Shown: positions 8,642 through 17,941, counted from the first letter of the stretch. The stretch is DNA of 64,000 nucleotides from an uncultured Hyphomicrobiales bacterium (GCA_903878085.1 CAIRGJ010000055.1:124001-188000), one strand, 5' to 3'. Notes: generated by a model not told the origin, from the letters alone. Made by a program: numbers and translations.

Positions 8642-11600
8642 TTAATCGAACCGGCCGGCGGCGTGGGCCAGCATGGTGTAGACCTTGCCGGTTTCCGACG
8701 TCAGATAGGTGCGGGCCACCACCTGGCCGCGGTCGTCGCGCGAGACCTCGTCGAGCAGCCGCTCGAACTCGCCGATATAGCGGTCGACCGTCAGCTTGAA
8801 TTCGCGGTCGCTGCGGTACTTCTTGCGGATCTCGTCGAACGCCTGCTGGCCCTGTAAGGTGTAGAGCCTGCGCGTGAAGACGTTGCGTTCGCCGCGCTTG
8901 TAGCGGTCCCACAAATCGGCGGCGGCGTCGTGGTCGATCATGCGGGCGATGTCGACCGAGAGCGAATCCAGCGACTCGATGGAGTGGCGGGCGGTGCGCT
9001 CTTCCGGCGCGCGCGGCGTCTCGCGCAGGGTGTCGCGCTGCGGCTCGCGCGCATAGTCGCGGGGCTGCTCGGGTTCCTCGCGTGAGGCGCGGTTGAGCAG
9101 ATCGCTGAGCCAGCCACGGCCGGCCACAGCCTGGGTGGGGCTGAGCGCGGGCGCTTCGGCGCGGCGCGCGGCCGGCGCAAAGTTCACCGGCTCGCTGCGC
9201 GGGATCGGCCGCGGCGCCGGCGTTTCTTGACGCTCCTGACGCGGCTCATGCCGGGGTTCTTGCCGGGGTTCTTGGCGCGGTTCAGGCCGCGATTCTTGCC
9301 GCGTTTCTTGGCGCAATTCCTGCCGCGGCGGCGCGACGTTGTGGCGGCCGCCGACAATGGCGAGCGCCGGTTCTTCGCGGCGCTGCACCGGCTCGACCGC
9401 GTCGAGGTTGCGGCCGTGGCGCGCGACGATGCGGTTCAACTCGGCCAGGGCCTCGATCTGATCGACGATGACGCGGCGCATCTGCGCGGCGCTGTCGGCG
9501 GTTTCCTGGGGGAGGTCGAACACGCCGCGGCGCAATTCGGTGCGGGTGGCTTCGAGTTCGCGCGCCATCTGCGCGCGCATGGCTTCCAGTTCGCGCTGAG
9601 TGGCGACGCGGGTTTGCTCCAGTTCGCGCTGCATCTCACCGGCCATTTGCTTCATGCCGGCGACCGCGTCGGCGAAGCGCTCATTGGCGTCGGTAAACAA
9701 CGACTGGGTGTCGCCGGCCGACTGATCGTAAATCGAGCGCATGGCTTCGGCGGCGCGCTGGCGCTCTTCCTCGGCGCTCTCGCGCACGCGGTCATATTGC
9801 TCGGCGATGGCGCGGGTGCTCTCGGTGCCGGCGTCGGCGACCGCACGGGCCACGTCGCCGACGGCGCGGGTGCCTTCGGCGCTGGCCTCCGACACGACAC
9901 GGACGACGTCGCCGATGGCGCGCGAACCTTCGGCGCTGGCTTCCGACACCACGCGGGCGACGTCGCGGGCACGCGACGAGGCGACTTCGAGCGACTCGTC
10001 GAGCAGGCCGGAGAAGCGCTTGAGCCGCTGCTCGAGGTCCTCGGTGCGGATGTCGAGGGTGGAGACCAGCGAGTCAAGCTGCACGCGGCGCTCGTTGATG
10101 GAGTCTTCGCTGCGCTGGTTGCTGCTGTCAACCAACTCGGCGGCCTTGGCCAGATCGCGGCCGTGGGCGTCGAACTGCACGGCCAATTGGCCGAGGTCGC
10201 TGATGACATGCGTGGTGACGTCGCGGAAATTCGTGATGTTGCGCTCGACGCGGTCGGTGGCGACGCCGGTCGCGGCGCTAACCTCGTTCATGGCGGTGAC
10301 AAAATCCGACACCCGCAGCATCAGCGTGTTTTCCAGCGCGCTCATGTTCTCGTGCGAGCCGGACAGCACCTCCTGCAACATGATGTTGGCCTCGCGCAGC
10401 CGCTCGAACAGAGCGGTGGTGTCGGCGCGCAGCATGTTGTGGGTTTCCAGCATCTCGGTGACGGTCGAGGTCGTCATCTCCTTGGAGGCGGCGATCGCCT
10501 TCTGCGCGGTCTCGCTGAGGTCGGTCAGGGTGCGGTTGACGTTGCTGCTGGCGGTTTCGCCCGCGGTATTGATCATGCGGGTGATTTCGGTGCCGTTGTC
10601 CATCATGTTGCGCGTGAAGGCGAAGCCCTTTTCCTCGATCGAGGCCATCGCGCTGTCGGTCGCCTTGGTGATGTCGCTGGCGAACTGTGCGCCCTTCTCG
10701 ACGATCGCGGACAACACGCCGCCGCTCTTGTCGGACAGGATCGCGGTCATCTCATTGGTGCGATGGCTGACGGCGTTGGCGATCTCCTCGGCCTTGCCGA
10801 CGAAGCTGCGGGCGACCTCGTCGCTGACGCCGGTCAATGTCCGCTCGGCTTCGTTGGCGCTGTTGCGGATCGCGCTGGTGGTCGACAGCGCGAGCGCGCT
10901 GAGCGAGCGTTCGGCCTCCGACGAGTTGACGGTGATCGCCTGGGTAAGCTGCTCCATGCGCGAATGCAGCGCGTCGGCGGCGGCCTTGGTGCGGGTTTCG
11001 ATCTGCTCGGTGACGGTCTCGGCGCGGCCGACCAGCAGTTCCTCGAACCGGCCGATGCGGCTGTCGAGGTTGTTGGCGACCTCGAGCGCGCGCGCGCCCA
11101 GCTTCTCGTCGAGGTTGGTGGTGGTGTTGCCGATGGCCTCGGCGACTTCGTTGCCGCGGGCGGTGATGGTGCCGGCGACTTCGGTGATGCGCTTATCGAG
11201 CGCGCCGACGACGTCGCGGCCGCCGTCATTCAAGGTCTGGGCCAGCGCCGTGACGCGGGTGCCGAGCAGTTCCTCGAACTGCGCCAGCCGCGCATCGAGG
11301 GTGCTGTTGAGTTCGGTGGTGCGGCCGCTGACGCGCTGGTCGAGGGTGTCGAGATAATTGCGCAGCGCGCTGGCGACGTCCTGGGTGCGCTGGCCGAGCC
11401 GTTCGACCAGTTCGCCGCCGTAGGTTTTCACGGTGTTGTCGAACTCGGCGATGTGGCGGGTGACCAGATTGCCGAGCGTGGTCGAGTCGCGGGAAATCTT
11501 CTCGGTCAGCTCGGTGCCGCCGTGGTTGAACATGTCTTCGAAGGCTTGCAGGCGCGCCGCCAGCATGTCCTTGACCGCGTCGCCGCGGCTGTTGAGCGTC

Positions 11601-13033
11601 GTGACCAAGGTTTCCGCGCTGTCGCGGAAGGTATCGGCGATATTGTTGCTGCGGGTGACGATGGTGTCGGTGATGCGCGCGCCGGTCTGCTCCATCTTGG
11701 AGACGACATCGCCGCCGCGCAGGCTGAGATCGAGCACCAGCGAATCGCCGGTTGAGCGCAGCGCCGCGTTGACCTCGCCGGCGCGGGCGGCGATCGATTC
11801 CTGCATGCGTGCCGAGGTGTCGGCGATGGCATGGGTGAACTGCTCGGAGCGCGCGCCCATGGACTCGATGGTGTGCGCCGCCTTGGTGGCAAAGCCCTGC
11901 GCGACCTGATCGAGCCGCGCCGTCATCATCTGCTGCAGGCGCGTGCTGAGATCGGCGAATTCGTCGTGGACGTGTTCGGTCTTGAAGCTGAGGCTGGCGG
12001 TCAGGCGGTCGCTGGCCGAGCCGATCGCGGTGGTGGCCTTGTCGCTGGTGGTCTCCAGGCGGTCGAGCAAGGTCGAGCCGCGCTCACTCAAGGCATCGAT
12101 CATGGAATCGCCGGCATGGCCGAGCGCCAGCGTGATGCGCTCGCCCTTTTCGGTGAGCGAACGGGTGACGCGCTGCGCGACTTCGTTGACTTTGTCGGCG
12201 ACCATATCGCCGACCGAGGTGATGTCGTGGGCGAGGTCGAGATGCACGGAGGCGATGGAATTGCGCACCTGTTCGGCCTGGCTGACCAGGGTCTCGCGCT
12301 GGTTTGACAATTCGCTGAGCAGATCGCGGATGCGCACTTCGTTGTCGTTATAGGCGCGCTCCAGCGCCGAGACTTCGTTGTGCACCAAAGCTTCGAGCTC
12401 GGCGGCGCGCGCCAGCGCGCGTTCGACGCCGTCGCCCATGGCGGCGACTTCGCGGCGGATGGCTTGGCCGACGGAGACGATCGACTCGCGCGCGGATGTT
12501 TCCGGCTGCGCCAGACGCATGGCGACTTCCGCCATCGATTCGGCGACCAGGCGCATGTCTTGCGAACGGCTGAACATGTGGGCGATGACGTAGAAGAAGA
12601 TCACCGGCACGACGATGGCGCTGCCGATGCAGGCAAAAGCGGCGACGCCCAGACGCGGGGTCGCGATCATGGTCAGCAATTCGTCGCGGAACAGATAGGT
12701 AGTGGCGAGGCCGCCGGCGATCCAGGCAAAGGCGGCGATGGTGGCGATGACATAGGGCATGCGCGCCGGGCGGCGGCGCAGCGTCTGCAGGATTTGTCCG
12801 ATATTGGCGCGGTCGTCGTTGGCCGCGCGCGGCGAATTGTCGTCGGCGCTCCAGGCGGCGCTGGGGCTGTCTTCGTGAAACAGATCGGCGGCGATCGGTG
12901 ACGTCGGCGCGTCCGTGGCCGATGCAAAAGATGTTGGCGTGCGCGGATCGCTCTGGCGGATGATCATCGCTTCCTTGATGGCGGACAACGCCTCATCGGT
13001 CGCGTCCTTGGCCTTCTGCGGATTGTTCGCCAT
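8642..13033 (-). CDS. Giant membrane-anchored coiled-coil protein, GPR/RgsE-like (growth pole ring)
   Basis: The 1,463-residue product has a polar N-terminal tail and two membrane helices (about 92-114 and 128-152). About 1,050 residues of apolipoprotein-A1/E-like amphipathic repeats follow (many 'ITERG..V...L' and 'LD.RL..FE.LL' units). A basic/Pro linker near 1,275-1,320 is built of RQEP/RQET tetrads. The conserved C-terminal domain contains YKRGERNVFTRRLYTLQGQ and FDEIRKKYRSD. This architecture fits GROWTH POLE RING protein of Agrobacterium and RgsE of Sinorhizobium, which organise unipolar growth; those are longer (about 2,100 residues in Agrobacterium). ATG 13033 begins MANNPQKAK; an upstream alternative adds 18 residues. 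Homology is inferred from architecture and is not proven here. Confidence 0.75.
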   Translation of the reverse strand: MANNPQKAKDATDEALSAIKEAMIIRQSDPRTPTSFASATDAPTSPIAADLFHEDSPSAAWSADDNSPRAANDDRANIGQILQTLRRRPARMPYVIATIAAFAWIAGGLATTYLFRDELLTMIATPRLGVAAFACIGSAIVVPVIFFYVIAHMFSRSQDMRLVAESMAEVAMRLAQPETSARESIVSVGQAIRREVAAMGDGVERALARAAELEALVHNEVSALERAYNDNEVRIRDLLSELSNQRETLVSQAEQVRNSIASVHLDLAHDITSVGDMVADKVNEVAQRVTRSLTEKGERITLALGHAGDSMIDALSERGSTLLDRLETTSDKATTAIGSASDRLTASLSFKTEHVHDEFADLSTRLQQMMTARLDQVAQGFATKAAHTIESMGARSEQFTHAIADTSARMQESIAARAGEVNAALRSTGDSLVLDLSLRGGDVVSKMEQTGARITDTIVTRSNNIADTFRDSAETLVTTLNSRGDAVKDMLAARLQAFEDMFNHGGTELTEKISRDSTTLGNLVTRHIAEFDNTVKTYGGELVERLGQRTQDVASALRNYLDTLDQRVSGRTTELNSTLDARLAQFEELLGTRVTALAQTLNDGGRDVVGALDKRITEVAGTITARGNEVAEAIGNTTTNLDEKLGARALEVANNLDSRIGRFEELLVGRAETVTEQIETRTKAAADALHSRMEQLTQAITVNSSEAERSLSALALSTTSAIRNSANEAERTLTGVSDEVARSFVGKAEEIANAVSHRTNEMTAILSDKSGGVLSAIVEKGAQFASDITKATDSAMASIEEKGFAFTRNMMDNGTEITRMINTAGETASSNVNRTLTDLSETAQKAIAASKEMTTSTVTEMLETHNMLRADTTALFERLREANIMLQEVLSGSHENMSALENTLMLRVSDFVTAMNEVSAATGVATDRVERNITNFRDVTTHVISDLGQLAVQFDAHGRDLAKAAELVDSSNQRSEDSINERRVQLDSLVSTLDIRTEDLEQRLKRFSGLLDESLEVASSRARDVARVVSEASAEGSRAIGDVVRVVSEASAEGTRAVGDVARAVADAGTESTRAIAEQYDRVRESAEEERQRAAEAMRSIYDQSAGDTQSLFTDANERFADAVAGMKQMAGEMQRELEQTRVATQRELEAMRAQMARELEATRTELRRGVFDLPQETADSAAQMRRVIVDQIEALAELNRIVARHGRNLDAVEPVQRREEPALAIVGGRHNVAPPRQELRQETRQESRPEPRQEPRQEPRHEPRQERQETPAPRPIPRSEPVNFAPAARRAEAPALSPTQAVAGRGWLSDLLNRASREEPEQPRDYAREPQRDTLRETPRAPEERTARHSIESLDSLSVDIARMIDHDAAADLWDRYKRGERNVFTRRLYTLQGQQAFDEIRKKYRSDREFKLTVDRYIGEFERLLDEVSRDDRGQVVARTYLTSETGKVYTMLAHAAGRFD

Positions 13034-13231
13034 ATCGGTCGTCGCCTCGTTTTTACGCCGCACTGAAATTTGTCGCGGCCCCGTCAATGCAACAGGGTCG
13101 CGCCACGAGCGCTGAAACCTCGGGAGCCTTTTACGAAAATCGGCAAGAAGCCCCCACGTAGCCTTAGCATTTCATCCTATCGCCTTGGCAACGCGAAGGA
13201 AACCGACTTGGTAAGGACTTTTTCATCATCG

Positions 13232-13249
13232 TTAACGGCGGTTAACCAT
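13232..13249 (+). promoter_or_regulatory. CtrA-like half-site cluster TTAACGGCGGTTAACCAT
   Basis: Two TTAA tetramers are separated by six bases (one short of the classical CtrA spacing), and the second is part of TTAACCAT, the common rhizobial CtrA half-site. It lies 200 bases upstream of the GPR-like start and about 220 upstream of the Hpt start, so it could act on either. Motif evidence only. Confidence 0.4.
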
Positions 13250-13372
13250 GATGCAGCCGGCGCCCCCGAAGTATCGCGCCCGATCATGTCCGCCCAATTG
13301 CGGCCACGATGCGGCCAACAAGGGCAACACAGCTGCCCATTGCAGGTGCGGTTACAGCGCGCTTAACCATCC

Positions 13373-13380
13373 GCGGTTTT
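13373..13380 (+). promoter_or_regulatory. CtrA-like half-site TTAACCAT upstream of Hpt gene
   Basis: The octamer TTAACCAT lies 88-95 bases before the Hpt start, the same strand and about the same distance as the TTAACCAT in front of fliL. Motif evidence only. Confidence 0.4.
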
Positions 13381-13467
13381 GGCGGCCGCGCATTTACCCG
13401 GCATTGGCCCTGTCCACGTCAAACTCCGACGCGAAAACGGAGCCACAGAGTTTCGGGGAGAACGGGT

Positions 13468-13845
13468 ATGACGACACCGACGGCATTGGCGCGCGAATGG
13501 GCATCGGCCGACGCGCCGGAAGCGGCGATCGACCGCGGCCATCTCACGCGCATGACCTTCGGCGACCGCAGCCTCGAGCGCGAGGTGCTGGACTTGTTCG
13601 ACCGGCAGGCGACGATCCTGATCGCGCGCATGCGCGGCGGCGAACCCAGCGCGGTCGCAAGCTTGGCGCATACGCTGAAAGGTTCGGCCGCCGGCATCGG
13701 CGCCGGCCGCGTGGCGCGGACCGCGGATGCCGCGCAGATTGCAGCGACAGGATCGGCCGCAGAATGCAGCCAAGCCATCGACCGGCTGGCGGCGGCGGTG
13801 GACGAGGCGCGTGTGCTGATCGCGGAATTGCTACGGGAAGGCTGA
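13468..13845 (+). CDS. Hpt-domain phosphotransfer protein
   Basis: This 125-residue single-domain histidine phosphotransfer protein carries the phospho-accepting histidine in SLAHTLKGSAAGIGA (His68), the hallmark HxLKGS(A/S) helix of Hpt bundles. It would relay phosphate between a hybrid kinase and a response regulator. It is too short to be ChpT, the pseudokinase-like Hpt of the CtrA relay. A strong GGGGAG precedes ATG 13468. The partner kinase is not in the window. TTAACCAT lies about 90 bases upstream, so its expression may be under CtrA. Confidence 0.85.
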   Translation: MTTPTALAREWASADAPEAAIDRGHLTRMTFGDRSLEREVLDLFDRQATILIARMRGGEPSAVASLAHTLKGSAAGIGAGRVARTADAAQIAATGSAAECSQAIDRLAAAVDEARVLIAELLREG

Positions 13846-13929
13846 GCACGGCGAGGGATGGCGTGGCGGAAAGAATGCCGATATATGAGCCGCGCGCCAA
13901 TCCGGCGCCGTCAGTCCATTATCCTTCCC

Positions 13930-14250
13930 ATGCCGAAGATCACCTACAAAGATTACACCGGAACCGCGCGCACCATCGACGCCGAGGTCGGCTCGACCGT
14001 GATGGAAGCGGCCATCCGCAACAACATTCCCGGCATCGAAGCGGAATGCGGCGGCGCCTGCGCTTGCGCCACCTGTCACGTCTATGTCGACGAGGCCTGG
14101 CGCGCGAAGACTGGCGAGCCGTCGCCGATGGAAGAGGACATGCTGGATTTCGGCTACGATGTGCGGCCGAATTCGCGGCTGTCGTGCCAGATTAAAGTCA
14201 CGGAGGCGCTCGACGGCCTGGTGGTGATGACGCCGGAGAAGCAGGCGTAA
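13930..14250 (+). CDS. [2Fe-2S] ferredoxin (adrenodoxin / FdVI type)
   Basis: This 106-residue soluble electron carrier has the cluster ligands Cys40, Cys46, Cys49 (C-x5-C-x2-C in [16 protein letters not shown]) and Cys86 in SRLSCQIKV; Cys44 is the usual extra cysteine. The acidic patch PMEEDMLDF is the partner-binding region of adrenodoxin-like ferredoxins. Likely partners are cytochrome P450s or Fe-S assembly, but none is adjacent. ATG 13930 starts MPKITYKDY, the family's normal N-terminus; an earlier in-frame ATG at 13858 would add an unlikely basic leader. Confidence 0.92.
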   Translation: MPKITYKDYTGTARTIDAEVGSTVMEAAIRNNIPGIEAECGGACACATCHVYVDEAWRAKTGEPSPMEEDMLDFGYDVRPNSRLSCQIKVTEALDGLVVMTPEKQA

Positions 14251-14264
14251 CGGACCCCGCTCAA

Positions 14265-14331
14265 TCCCGCGTAAGCGGGGATCCAGGGCAACGATCTCAT
14301 CTCGCCTTATATGGGTCCCCGCTTTCGCGGA
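14265..14331. repeat. Rhizobial palindromic intergenic element
   Basis: Two arms, TCCCGCGTAAGCGGGGATCC (14265-14284) and the near-inverse GGGTCCCCGCTTTCGCGGA (14313-14331), flank a 28-base spacer. The 'cccgc-TTTCGC-ggag' signature is familiar from dispersed intergenic elements of Bradyrhizobium relatives. It lies between two convergent genes and could also fold as a terminator. Confidence 0.7.
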
Positions 14332-14348
14332 GACGAGCGGCCGAAATT

Positions 14349-14804
14349 CTAGACCCCGCGATATTTCCACGGCGACAGCTTTGCCATCGCTTCTTCCGTC
14401 AACGGGCTGGCGCGGCGGGTCACCGTATCCATCATCACCAGCGTGGCGCGGCCGGCTGCCGCGCAGATGTCGCCGTTGAAGATGGTTTGCACCACCGTGA
14501 ACGATGAGCGGCCGAATTCGGCAAGCGCGGTGCCGATTTCGACATCGCCCGGCCAGCGCAGCTCTTTCAAGAAATCGATTTCTTGGCGGACCAATACGAA
14601 AGTGGCGTTCGGCACGCCAATGCCGAGGTCGGGCTCACGGAATATGGCGACACGGCCGGACTCGAAGTAGGTCGCGAACACCGCGTTGTTGACGTGGCCC
14701 TGCGGATCGAGATCGGCGTAACGGATGGTGTCGCGCACCCGGTGCGGATAATCGGCCAATTGCGGCGTCGGCTTGCGCGGCTTCGCGGCTGTTTGCTCGT
14801 TCAA
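14349..14804 (-). CDS. Acyl-CoA thioesterase, hotdog fold (4HBT type)
   Basis: This 151-residue cytosolic hotdog thioesterase shows the catalytic motif in IRYADLDPQGHVNNAVFATY, where the aspartate of 'DxDPxGHVNN' is the expected active residue, followed by FLKELRWPGDVEIGT. It is close to YbgC/4-hydroxybenzoyl-CoA thioesterase relatives and acyl-ACP thioesterases. The substrate is not predictable. It is convergent with the ferredoxin gene across the palindromic element. Confidence 0.85.
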   Translation of the reverse strand: MNEQTAAKPRKPTPQLADYPHRVRDTIRYADLDPQGHVNNAVFATYFESGRVAIFREPDLGIGVPNATFVLVRQEIDFLKELRWPGDVEIGTALAEFGRSSFTVVQTIFNGDICAAAGRATLVMMDTVTRRASPLTEEAMAKLSPWKYRGV

Positions 14805-14874
14805 AGGTCACCTCTTCGCGGTTCCCATAGCCGGGCGCCGGTGCCGTGAGCAAGCGCTTTCACCGCAAGGCGGC

Positions 14875-15615
14875 TCAGCCTTTCATCCCCGCTGGCGCGA
14901 TGATCGACGACTTCAAGCCCATCTCGTCGAGCGCGCTACGCACCAAGCCCGAGGCTTTGGCTTCCTCGACGAACTCACTGGCATAGGCCAGCGCCGCCGG
15001 TTTGTTTTTCGGCACGCAGACTGCGGTGGTGGAGTTCAGGAATGCGTCGTCGAGAATGCGCGAGCCCGGCACCTTGGCGACCAGGCCGCCGAGCGACTCG
15101 CGTGACAGCGCGATCGCGTCAATTTTGCCATCGAGCATCGCCTGCGTGGCGATATCGACGCCCTTGAATTCGACGTGGGTCGCCTTCGGCGTCGAGGCGG
15201 TGGCGGCGCGGAACGTCGCGGTATTGGCGACGCCGCCAATGCCGATGCCGGCGGCGTCGGCATCTTTCACCGACTGCATCTTGGAGCCGGGCGCGACCAG
15301 GAAGGTGCTTTGCAGCAGATGATAGGCGCTGCCGAAGTCGACGAACTTCTTGCGCTCGGCATCGACCGGCAGAAAGGCGACGTCCCATTTATTGTCGGCG
15401 GCGGAATTCTGGATTTCGCCCGAGGCGGCGTGCGGCACGATCACCGCCGGCACGCCGAGCTTTTTCGCCAGCGCCTGGCCGAGGATCACGGAGACGCCCT
15501 TGAAGGTGTCGCCATCCTTGACGGCGAATTGCGCGGAGGGCGAAGGTGCTACGGCTACGGCAATACGCAGTTTTCCGGTGGGGGCAAGTTGTTGCAGCAC
15601 GGCAGCGTCGGCCAT
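14875..15615 (-). CDS. SBP_bac_3-type solute-binding protein without leader peptide
   Basis: The 246-residue product matches extracellular solute-binding family 3 (GKLRIAVAVAPSPSAQFAV, KWDVAFLPVDAERKKFVDFG, AYHLLQSTFLV). It begins directly with MADAAVLQQLAPTGKLRIAV and has no signal peptide. The neighbouring paralog starting at 16489 does have one, and the two align over their whole mature length. The gap between them is 46 bases, so they form an operon of two duplicated genes. Either the copy is now cytoplasmic, or the leader has been lost. No permease or ATPase genes are adjacent. The ligand is unknown, possibly an amino acid. Confidence 0.75.
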   Translation of the reverse strand: MADAAVLQQLAPTGKLRIAVAVAPSPSAQFAVKDGDTFKGVSVILGQALAKKLGVPAVIVPHAASGEIQNSAADNKWDVAFLPVDAERKKFVDFGSAYHLLQSTFLVAPGSKMQSVKDADAAGIGIGGVANTATFRAATASTPKATHVEFKGVDIATQAMLDGKIDAIALSRESLGGLVAKVPGSRILDDAFLNSTTAVCVPKNKPAALAYASEFVEEAKASGLVRSALDEMGLKSSIIAPAGMKG

Positions 15616-15661
15616 TCGATTAACTCCAGGGGATGGGAAGGCAGGCTATTCGGAAGGGATA

Positions 15662-16489
15662 TTACGGTTTCATGCCGGCGGGCGCGACCTGTGAATTCTG
15701 CAAATTCATGGCGTCGAACGACTTTCGCACCAGGCCGGAGGCTTTGGCGTCCTCGATGAACTGACTGACATAGACGAGTGCGTCCGGCTTGCCTTTGGGC
15801 ACAGCCACCGCGGTCGATGAATTGAGGAAGCCGCCGTCAAGGACGCGGGAACCTGGAATTTGCGTGACGATGCCACCGAGCGATTCGCGCGACAGGGCGA
15901 TCGCGTCGATCTCGCCGGCCTTCATGGCGTCGACCGCGGCGGCGACGCCTGCAAAGGTGACGAAAGTCGCCTGCGGCGCGGTGCGTTGCGCGGCGCGGAA
16001 GGTGGCGGTGTTGGCCGCGCCGCCGATGCGCAGGCCGGGCGCATTGGCTTCCTCGACCGACGCAAGCTTGGCGTTCGGCGCGACCAAATAGGTGCTCTGC
16101 AGCAGGTGATAGGCATTGCCGAAGTCGACGAATTTCCTGCGCTCGTCGTCGACCGGCATGAAGCTGACGTCCCACTTATTGGCCGCCGCGGAGTTCTGGA
16201 TTTCGCCCGAGGCGAGGTGCGGGATGAACTCGGCCTGGACGCCGAGCTTCTTGGCCAGCGCGTTGCCAAGGTCGACGGTGACGCCGCGGAATTTTCCGGT
16301 GTTGGCGTCTTTCAGCGCGTAGAGCGCGGAAGGCGACGGCGCAATGGCGATGGCGACGCGCAGCTTGCCGGTCGGAACGAGCTCCTTCATGACGTCTGCC
16401 CTGGCTGTTGCGGTCATTCCGCACGCAAGCATGACGGTAACGAAGCCGGCGCATAGACGATGCGCGCAGACGCGAAGCACCACTGACAT
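15662..16489 (-). CDS. ABC transporter substrate-binding protein (SBP_bac_3 family), exported
   Basis: This 275-residue protein has an N-terminal leader ending at ATARADVMKELVP. The two-lobed binding fold follows (GKLRVAIAIAPSPSALYAL, KWDVSFMPVDDERRKFVDFG, SRESLGGIVTQIPGSRVL). It should act in the periplasm as a receptor for a small polar solute, and family 3 members usually bind amino acids. It is the upstream member of a tandem pair. The absence of permease and ATPase genes suggests an orphan receptor or a transporter encoded elsewhere. Confidence 0.85.
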   Translation of the reverse strand: MSVVLRVCAHRLCAGFVTVMLACGMTATARADVMKELVPTGKLRVAIAIAPSPSALYALKDANTGKFRGVTVDLGNALAKKLGVQAEFIPHLASGEIQNSAAANKWDVSFMPVDDERRKFVDFGNAYHLLQSTYLVAPNAKLASVEEANAPGLRIGGAANTATFRAAQRTAPQATFVTFAGVAAAVDAMKAGEIDAIALSRESLGGIVTQIPGSRVLDGGFLNSSTAVAVPKGKPDALVYVSQFIEDAKASGLVRKSFDAMNLQNSQVAPAGMKP

Positions 16490-16528
16490 GAGAGAATCCG
16501 GGCCGTGAACTGGCCGCGCCAGTCTAGG

Positions 16529-17941
16529 CTATATCGAGGGCTGGCCCAAGGGAGTTATCGCGCGCCGCCGCGCGATCAGCATGACGATGGCCAAGGGCGC
16601 CAGCGGCACCAGCCGGCTCTGATAGCGGCCGACCGGATGCGAAAAGATGCCGCAGATCGCGGCGTTGGCGGCCAGCGCCAGCAGGATGGTCAGGCAAAGC
16701 GCCGCAAGCTCCGGCGCTACCACGAGCCGGCGCCGCCAGATCAAGACCGCGCCTAATCCGGCGATGGCGAGCGCCGCCACCGGCACATAAAGCCAATTGA
16801 GCGGCGCAACGTTGAAGCGATCGGCCTGCTGCCGCGCGCGCATGAAATGCGGATAAAGTTGCGGGACGCGGTCGGCGAACGTCGCGATTGTCGGCTCGTT
16901 GTCGTTGATGCTGATCTCGGTATGGAACGACACGAATTGCTTGAGCGTAGCGGCCACCGCGGTCACCGCATGCATGATCGGGTACCGCGCGAGAGTCGCC
17001 AGGATGACCACTTTCTCCTCCGGCTCCCAGGCTTCGTAGCCAAGCCGGTTGAAGGTGTTGTCGCCCCACAGCCAGCCATCGGCATCGTCCGGCAATTGCC
17101 CCTTCAGGGCGCATAGCTTCAGAGACGGATCGGGGCATTGATCGTTGAGGTAGCGGGTGACGATGCCGTCCTCGAGGAGACGGCCGAACAGGAAGCTCGC
17201 GCCGCCGGGCGTCAAAGCGAAATTGCCGGTGATGGCGACGTTCGACACCGGGCAAAACGCAACGCCGGCGGCGACCGCGCCGGTCGCCAGCCACAGGCGC
17301 GGACGCGGCAGCGCCAGCCGCTTGAAGCGCGACAGCAGCCACAATGCGGCGATGACGCCGACGCACATACCGGCGGCGGCCATGTGGCTGGGGATCGCGA
17401 AGACGATGACGGCGATGAGTGCGGGGCGCTCCCAGCGTCGCAACTGCCCGGCGCGGAATGCGAGCAAATAGAGCGCCAGCACCGCGGCCGGAAACAGAAT
17501 GTCGGGCATCAATTGACCCGTGAACCACGGCAGGCTGGTGCAGACGGTGAGCATCGCGACGATGCCGAGCGCGAGCCACGGCCGCCCGCCCAATCCGCTC
17601 GCGCGCAGCGTCAGGACGATCAGCCAGACCGTGAGGCCCGACTGGATCAGCGCATTGGGCCAGAACGACAGCGGCACACCGGCATAGAGGAACAGGCCGT
17701 ACAGCGCCGAGCGGCCGATGGTCAGCGCGCCTTCGATCGGCCGCGTCAGATAGCCGCCAGTGTCGGGAAAGATCAGCGGAAAGCCGTTCCACAGCGCCGG
17801 CAGCATCAGCGCCAGCACCATGGCGCCGCTGGCGAGCGTCCACACCAAGATATTCTGCTGGGACTTGGTCTGTTGAAATTTGGCGGCCGCCGTCGCGACA
17901 CCCAAGCGCGCCGTTGGTCCGGCAGGCAATACGTCGCTCAT
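16529..17941 (-). CDS. Polytopic membrane protein of unknown function (tandem copy 1)
   Basis: The 470-residue product has about ten hydrophobic segments and a large loop near residues 245-300 with FLFGRLLEDGIVTRYL, CPDPSLKLCALKGQLPDD and WLWGDNTFNRLG. An early motif LWNGFPLIFPDTGGYL precedes VPLSFWPNALIQSGLTVW. The same motifs recur in the neighbour at 18078-19460. The acidic 'DTGGYL' loop between the first two membrane segments recalls GT-C glycosyltransferases, but I do not recognise the family with certainty. The start is taken at ATG 17941; a GTG four codons earlier is possible. Confidence 0.7.
   Translation of the reverse strand: MSDVLPAGPTARLGVATAAAKFQQTKSQQNILVWTLASGAMVLALMLPALWNGFPLIFPDTGGYLTRPIEGALTIGRSALYGLFLYAGVPLSFWPNALIQSGLTVWLIVLTLRASGLGGRPWLALGIVAMLTVCTSLPWFTGQLMPDILFPAAVLALYLLAFRAGQLRRWERPALIAVIVFAIPSHMAAAGMCVGVIAALWLLSRFKRLALPRPRLWLATGAVAAGVAFCPVSNVAITGNFALTPGGASFLFGRLLEDGIVTRYLNDQCPDPSLKLCALKGQLPDDADGWLWGDNTFNRLGYEAWEPEEKVVILATLARYPIMHAVTAVAATLKQFVSFHTEISINDNEPTIATFADRVPQLYPHFMRARQQADRFNVAPLNWLYVPVAALAIAGLGAVLIWRRRLVVAPELAALCLTILLALAANAAICGIFSHPVGRYQSRLVPLAPLAIVMLIARRRAITPLGQPSI

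Larger units (their letters stand above)
13034..13467. other. Divergent intergenic region, gene-free (434 bp)
   Basis: This stretch separates the leftward GPR-like gene from the rightward Hpt gene. I see no convincing coding ORF. It contains a TTAACGGCGGTTAACCAT cluster at 13232-13249 and a second TTAACCAT at 13373-13380, both listed separately. It probably holds both promoters. Confidence 0.6.

Noticed and set aside
9227-11755. 842-residue open frame on the plus strand (and others at 9741-11357 and 11433-12353)
   Set aside because: They are antisense to the giant coiled-coil gene. Its repeated GC-rich codons keep opposite frames open, and there is no ribosome site or family likeness.
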